A stretch of 64,000 bases of DNA from NCBI RefSeq assembly GCF_027887165.1, contig NC_077227.1, forward strand, positions 75,200,305 to 75,264,304. The letters are read 5' to 3'. Positions within the stretch are counted from its first letter, which is position 1, and every line of letters starts with the position of its first letter. Positions 59,371-64,000 of the stretch are shown here, one piece after another. The notes under the pieces were generated by a model. The model worked only from the letters and a program-made list of their open reading frames with translations, searched no databases and was not told where the DNA came from. This stretch comes from Monodelphis domestica. Taxonomy: Eukaryota; Chordata; Mammalia; Didelphimorphia; Didelphidae. Position numbers and translations under genes: made by a program.

Positions 59371-60179
59371 TTTAAAAGCATACTTCCCTTAGTCCATGTT
59401 TAATGTTTGTTCTTTGTGTCTCTATGTCTGTCAGCGTTAACAAGTCCTGTCTCAATGTCTTCCCAATTGGGCATTCACAAAATATGATCAAAGTCTTCCC
59501 AAAAGGAGGTAATTAATTTTGGCCTTTAAAATTGATAGAGCGTTCCATAAATCTTCCTTTTTCTTATTTTGGGAAGGGGTCCTCAGGAAAAGAAAAAAGG
59601 AAAATTTAGAACACACAAAGGGAAATTTTATCCCATAAATTGACTATTCTCTAAGATTTAATATTAAAGACTTATATGTGTAACTTTAGAAAATTGCTAG
59701 TTAGTCTGAAAATATACCATGATATAGTATGATTCTGGGGTGATAACTGTATCAATCAAAGGTGAAATGTTAACTAAATTTGATTCTGCACAATACCTAC
59801 GCTAGAGAATTGTTCATTGTTATTAAGAAATTTCAGAACTGTTTCAATGTAATTAATAGCCAGCCTGACAACAAGAGGGAATTTTTCCTTTTCAAAGGCA
59901 AAAAACAAGACTGGATAATATTTATGTGCAAAACTCAGTCAGACAATGGTTGTGATATGCTGTGGAGAACCTTTTTTAGGATTTCAATTTTGGGTTTTAT
60001 ATGGATTGTTTTTTAATTACATGTACTGCTAAAGCAAAATGTATAGACAGTTTTTCAGTTAAGGGTCTTTTACCTAAAATATACAGGGAACTTTGTTAAA
60101 TTTAAAGAATACAAACCATTTCCCCAATTAACAAACGATTAGAAGATATGAACAGACAGTTAACAAAAAGAAATTCTTA

Positions 60180-60313
60180 CTTTATTTCTTAGAATCCATA
60201 CTAAGTATCAATTCCAAGATAGAAGAGTGTTAAGAGAATCAACTGGGTTAAGTTACTTGCCCAGGGTCACACAGCTGGGAAATGTCTATGGCCCAATTTG
60301 AACCCAGGAACTA
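60180..60313 (-). mobile_element. tRNA-derived SINE, decayed, right-hand part
   Basis: Reverse copy with gccCagggtcacacagctgggaa and tttgaacccagga. It is cut at 60313 by a small solo LTR and resumes at 60602-60655 (cctagacctgactttctatctattaagctacctagcttcccc). Confidence 0.8.
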
Positions 60314-60601
60314 TGTAACTGGAAATCTGTTACCCTAAAAACTGCATTTCCCAGGAGCCTACTGACTTCCTGTTGTTACATGCTGACATAGATAAAGAGA
60401 TATATTGGGTGGAGTTCCTGCTCTTGTTCTCTTTCCTTCCTGGGTCTGAATATTCATGGAGAGAGGTGTTTGGACAGGTAGATTAGCCATGAGTAAATGG
60501 TTTCATTTTGTTACCTTTTTATTTTGTTACTTCTAGTGATCATTAATACATTTTTAAAAATATAATATTAAAATTATTTTAGATTAATTTTAATTTTTAC
60601 A
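60314..60601. repeat. Small solo LTR inside the SINE
   Basis: 288 bp with ends TGTAACTGGAAATC and TTTTTACA. It splits the SINE between gaacta (60308-60313) and gaactc (60602-60607), a probable 6-bp duplication with one change. It contains tttcccaggagcctactgacttcctg. It is not family S and its internal region is absent. Confidence 0.7.
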
Positions 60602-60659
60602 GAACTCTTATTCCTAGACCTGACTTTCTATCTATTAAGCTACCTAGCTTCCCCCTAGA

Positions 60660-61310
60660 TAGTTTGTAGATGAAGAAATAAAATATAGCCATATGAAAAA
60701 ATGCTCTAAATCATTACTGATTAAAGAAATGCAAATCAAAGCAATTTTGAGATATCAACTCATACTTAACAGATTGGCTAAAATGATAAAAGGACAAAAT
60801 AACAAAATTTCAGGGGATGTGGAAGATGTGGATATTAATACACTATTGGTTAAATTTTGAACTAATTCAGCCATTTTGGAAAGGAATCTGGAATTATGTC
60901 CAAAGAGTTATGGACCTGAGTATACCCTTTGACCCAGCAATACCAGTCTTAGGTTCTAATCAGGAAAGAAGGGGAAAAAAACCTATATGTTCTAAAATAT
61001 TTATAGCATCTCTCTTTACAGTGGCGAAGAGTTGGAAACTAAAGGGTTGCCCATCAATTGAGGAATGACTGGACAAATTATGGAATATGATTGTGATGAA
61101 ATATTACTATGCAGCAGAAATGACATTTTCAGGCATGCAGGTTCATTTGTTGAAAAACATGTAAAGACCTAAAAGAACAGAACCAAAAGAACATTATATA
61201 AAGCAACAGAAATATTGTTTGAAGAACAACTGTGAATGTCCACCTTCATAAAAAGAAATGATAGAAACATCCATGTATAAGAGGGAAAATTATGAGTCTG
61301 GCCATCCATT
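60660..61310 (+). mobile_element. L1 ORF2 3' fragment, sense in intron 1
   Basis: Contains aaatgcaaatcaaagcaatttt and the 83-codon piece at 60817-61068 with FELIQPFWKGIWNY and PFDPAIPVLG. This parallels the ORF2 end of the L1 at 36538-36996. It continues to a cattaattgaggaatgactgg-like block. 61311-61949 is unassigned. Confidence 0.8.
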
Positions 61311-61949
61311 AATAATTTTATAAAATCAAAATGTAGTAGGGAGAAAAGATAAAGAAAAATAGGAGAGAGATATAGTTTACTTTCCTTATTGCTCCATTTA
61401 GCTTCTTATTCTGTGGCCACCATTGGGGCTCCCTAGGCACACTATACAGAGAAGTCCAGCCAGCAACAAACACAGAAGAGAAGAGAGTGAAATCTACTCT
61501 TGCCACAGTTTATCAAACCTTTTCTCCACCCACTAACTCTCACACACATCACATCTCCAGAGCCAACTGTGACTTTCTATTTTGCCTGGGCCGCCCAGGG
61601 GGACAGTCCAGGGGACAATGCAGGGGGACATTGTCCTGCCCCCTGTCTTGTGATCCCTTGTCTTTATTGCTGCCATTTTTCTACTGCCATTCTATCCTCA
61701 TGACCCAATTCACACAATCCTCGACTCCAGTCCAAGTTCAGATATGTAGGTATCTGTAATATGACCCCAGAAAGAGAGGAGGGTTAACTTCCTTCCCACA
61801 CATGATATACTTGTGTATATGGGTATGTGTTTGTGTGAAATCATGCCTTTAGTCCTGGAAACATGAAGAGGGAGGGAGATACATGGGAAATTTAATGTAA
61901 TAAACAAACAAAATTTAATTTAAACTAAAAAAAAAAGTTCTTGAATCAC

Positions 61950-62095
61950 ACAAATAGGAAAGAAAGGAAAAGAAAGAAATAGAAAAGTTAGGTGATTCAC
62001 ATAAAGCCACAGATATGATAATCATTTGAAGCTGAATTTTCACTCAGATCTTTCTGATTCCAAGTTCTGTGCACTGTGATACCTAGCTGTTCCAG
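61950..62095 (+). repeat. MIR-like SINE fragment
   Basis: gtgattcacataaagccacag ... tttctgattccaagttctgtgcactgtgatacctagctg is the usual end of a MIR element. From 62096 to 62933 the intron shows no recognisable element. Confidence 0.55.
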
Positions 62096-62933
62096 AGCTG
62101 AAGATATGTTTTTTTTTTTCCTAACTTGCCTCTGAAAGGAGAATTAATAATATTGGTCCTCTTCTCCCATTTCAGGTCAGGAGGTTTGCTTTAACTGTGT
62201 TCCATCTTTATTCAAGATATGTAGTACCAGTCAAGTCCATCCATGGAATGGTCACCCTTAAGGCTCTTACAAAACACATCTTTCTTCCTTAGGGTCTTTT
62301 CTAATCTATTACTTCTGATCAAAGCACCTAAATGATGGAGAAGTAGGTCTCAAGTTGAACTGTAGGGTAACAAGAAAGGCATAACTTTGTTCAGATCTCA
62401 GGAATACCAGCTCCCCGTAGGTTTGGGCTCTTATAACATGAATCTTCTGACCCCATTAAATTCTTAGGACCACCTCCTGGTCTTCTTAATGGGAAACCAC
62501 CCAATCTAAATAAAATCAATAAATCCTGTTGCTATTATGAACCATCTCTCAAACTGAAGAATATTACTCTGTTTTCCTGTGGGAAAGATTTCTCTACCAA
62601 TATGCAAAGGGAAGTAGGCAGGAAGAAAGGAGGAAAGAGAGGTCAGTTGGGAAATTTGGAAAGAAAAATTAGGATTATAGGAGCCCAATTCCCCCAAGTC
62701 ACTCCAGGTGATGACAGAGGCTATTAAGACTGCTTGATGTCTAGGACTCTGAGAATAATGCCCAGACTGATTTCTGCCCTTCAGGTGGCTGCCCTCCCAC
62801 ATCTAGAAAGGAGTATGTTCCTAAAACAGGTGGCAATGATCAGTTTTAATAAAAACCTTTGTGAATTTCTATCCTTGCAATGTCTTTAAGCATTTAACTA
62901 TGACTGAAAAACTACGTTTGGATCTCTTTCCAG

Positions 62934-63096
62934 ATGGCTGAAAAGTATGGCCCTGTGTTTACTGTGTACATGGGGCTGCAGAGAATCGTCGTACTGCATG
63001 GATATGAAGCAGTAAAGGAAGCTCTGATTGACCAGGGAGATAACTTTCTAAACAGAGCACAACTACCAATATTTGAGGATAACTTCAAAGGACAAG
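62934..63096 (+). CDS. Cytochrome P450 family 2, exon 2
   Basis: 163 bp, the standard length of CYP2 exon 2, between the acceptor tctctttccag and the donor GTAAGT. It starts in phase 0 and ends one base into a codon, as in other CYP2 genes. The encoded 54 residues include the helix A and beta-1 region: [13 protein letters not shown], then [19 protein letters not shown], and the B-helix side [19 protein letters not shown]. No stop or frameshift is present. Together with exon 1 this gives 111 contiguous codons of good CYP2 sequence, suggesting a working gene rather than a pseudogene. The downstream exons are outside the window. Confidence 0.95.
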
Positions 63097-63700
63097 GTAA
63101 GTTTCAACCCTTAAAGGTTATCTAAAGTTAGCTACAATTATTCTTCTCTCGTGGAACATTATTGTATCCAAAGAACTAAAGTGGACCATCACTCAAATGG
63201 CCATGGAGAGGGATATGATGGGTATGACGTGGTGTAATAAATTACCAACAAGAAATTATAAATGAAGATTAGTGTAAAGAATGACATTAAAAACACGTGT
63301 GATGGAAAGAGAAGATGACCTGATCATGTGGCAAAAGCCAGGGGACTGCCAGCTAAAAGCAGGATTTTAACTCAGACCAGTTCCCTATCATCAAGCCCTG
63401 AAGTCTGGTGTGAGTACTGGCATCATTGGTCTATCTTTTACACATAAGGAAATTGACACCTCAGAGAAAATAAAGTACTTGCCCACAGTCATATACCTGC
63501 TATATATTAAAAATAGGATTGGGTATTTAAAATCTCTGTTGAATTGAACCTAGAACTCTATTCCTTATATTATGCCAAGCTTTTGCTCAGCTAACATAGC
63601 CTTGAAGAATAATCTTCAGGATAGGTTAGGATATCAAAGTAAATAAAAGAAAAAGTATATAAAGAAATAGGAAATGATTGGCCAAAGACATTAACAAATA

Positions 63701-63762
<62 letters not shown>

Positions 63763-64000
63763 GCAGTATTTGACAATATTTCAGCCAGATTATTATGAAT
63801 AAATAGGATTTATGCTAGGAATACAAGTGACTCAATCTTATTGAAACAACCAGTATAATAAATATTAAGTAAACAACAAAATAATGACAGTGTCAATATA
63901 TATTATCTATTTATAATAAAAGGTCTATTTTGACTATATTTTTAGTGTAGAATAAAATAATTTAGTATAAAAATTTCCAAGGGTAAATTATGGGAAAAAA
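63097..64000 (+). other. Start of CYP2 intron 2
   Basis: Intron sequence with a MIR-like SINE at about 63360-63590 (ttttacacataaggaaattgacacc) and a CA microsatellite at 63701-63761. Nothing else is recognised. Confidence 0.7.
63701..63761. repeat. (CA)n microsatellite
   Basis: About 30 uninterrupted CA units in CYP2 intron 2. It is likely polymorphic. The antisense Cys/Val frame is an artefact. Confidence 0.97.

Larger units (their letters stand above)
51742..62933 (+). other. CYP2 intron 1 (11.2 kb, repeat-filled)
   Basis: Donor gtaagg at 51742, acceptor tctctttccag ending at 62933. It holds an LTR-like block, four SINEs, an L1 in antisense, a betaretrovirus-like LTR with gag remnant in sense, a small solo LTR within a SINE, and an L1 fragment. 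No alternative CYP exon was seen. 51870-52150 is an old interspersed repeat (tgtgctagacactatgctggacactgggaatac). Confidence 0.85.

Noticed and set aside
61560-61660. Short inverted repeat around agggggacattgtcctgcccc
   Set aside because: Imperfect and short; no second copy or associated element, so likely chance in a GC-rich patch.
63591-63776. Cys/Val repeat frame
   Set aside because: Translation of the CA microsatellite.

Overview
This window looks like nuclear DNA of a marsupial. A tRNA-derived SINE characteristic of metatherian genomes recurs at 10311-10537, 35845-36050, 46504-46700, 53054-53252, 54057-54250 and 55057-55268, with broken copies at 19400-19502 and 60180-60655. L1 elements of the matching type, MIR-like SINEs and several endogenous retrovirus (ERV) families fill almost everything else. 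I cannot fix the species from sequence alone. The only host gene I can support is the 5' part of a cytochrome P450 family 2 (CYP2) gene on the + strand: coding exon 1 at 51571-51741 and exon 2 at 62934-63096, with canonical splice sites and the usual CYP2 exon phases. Intron 1 is 11.2 kb and full of repeats; the gene runs off the right edge.

Layout. 1-3183: an old interspersed repeat, a solo LTR and L1 5' fragments. 3184-12060: the gag of an old gammaretrovirus-like ERV (- strand), cut in two by a second ERV (LTRs 4013-4422 and 11006-11377) with its own gag. 12946-25894: a stack of betaretrovirus-like remnants (integrase, two env genes on opposite strands, several LTRs). Into one of their LTRs a young gammaretrovirus-like provirus (14236-20695) has inserted. 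Its two 969-bp LTRs appear identical and it is flanked by a 4-bp duplication. 25895-31900: mostly old repeats and a composite LTR. 32027-37536: an L1 with target duplications but a deleted reverse transcriptase. 37607-40020: LTR within LTR within LTR. 41493-45708: an ERV with a decayed env. 45709-51500: small repeats and a 575-bp GAAA/GGAA tract, then the CYP2 gene.

The most notable signal is the young provirus. Its Gag (17144-19210, about 688 residues) is open, but pro, RT, RNase H and the catalytic part of integrase are gone, so it is a non-autonomous element that must have moved recently in trans. The Gag does not begin with a myristoylated matrix. It begins with a short leader, a predicted membrane-spanning segment and an 18-heptad coiled coil coded by a 21-bp tandem array. 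The older gag interrupted at 4013/11377 has the same kind of hydrophobic N terminus, so this is a lineage feature rather than an accident of one copy. A second recurring signal is a solo-LTR family with five insertions in the window, each flanked by an exact 4-bp target duplication.

No tRNA or rRNA genes, CRISPR arrays or bacterial features are present.
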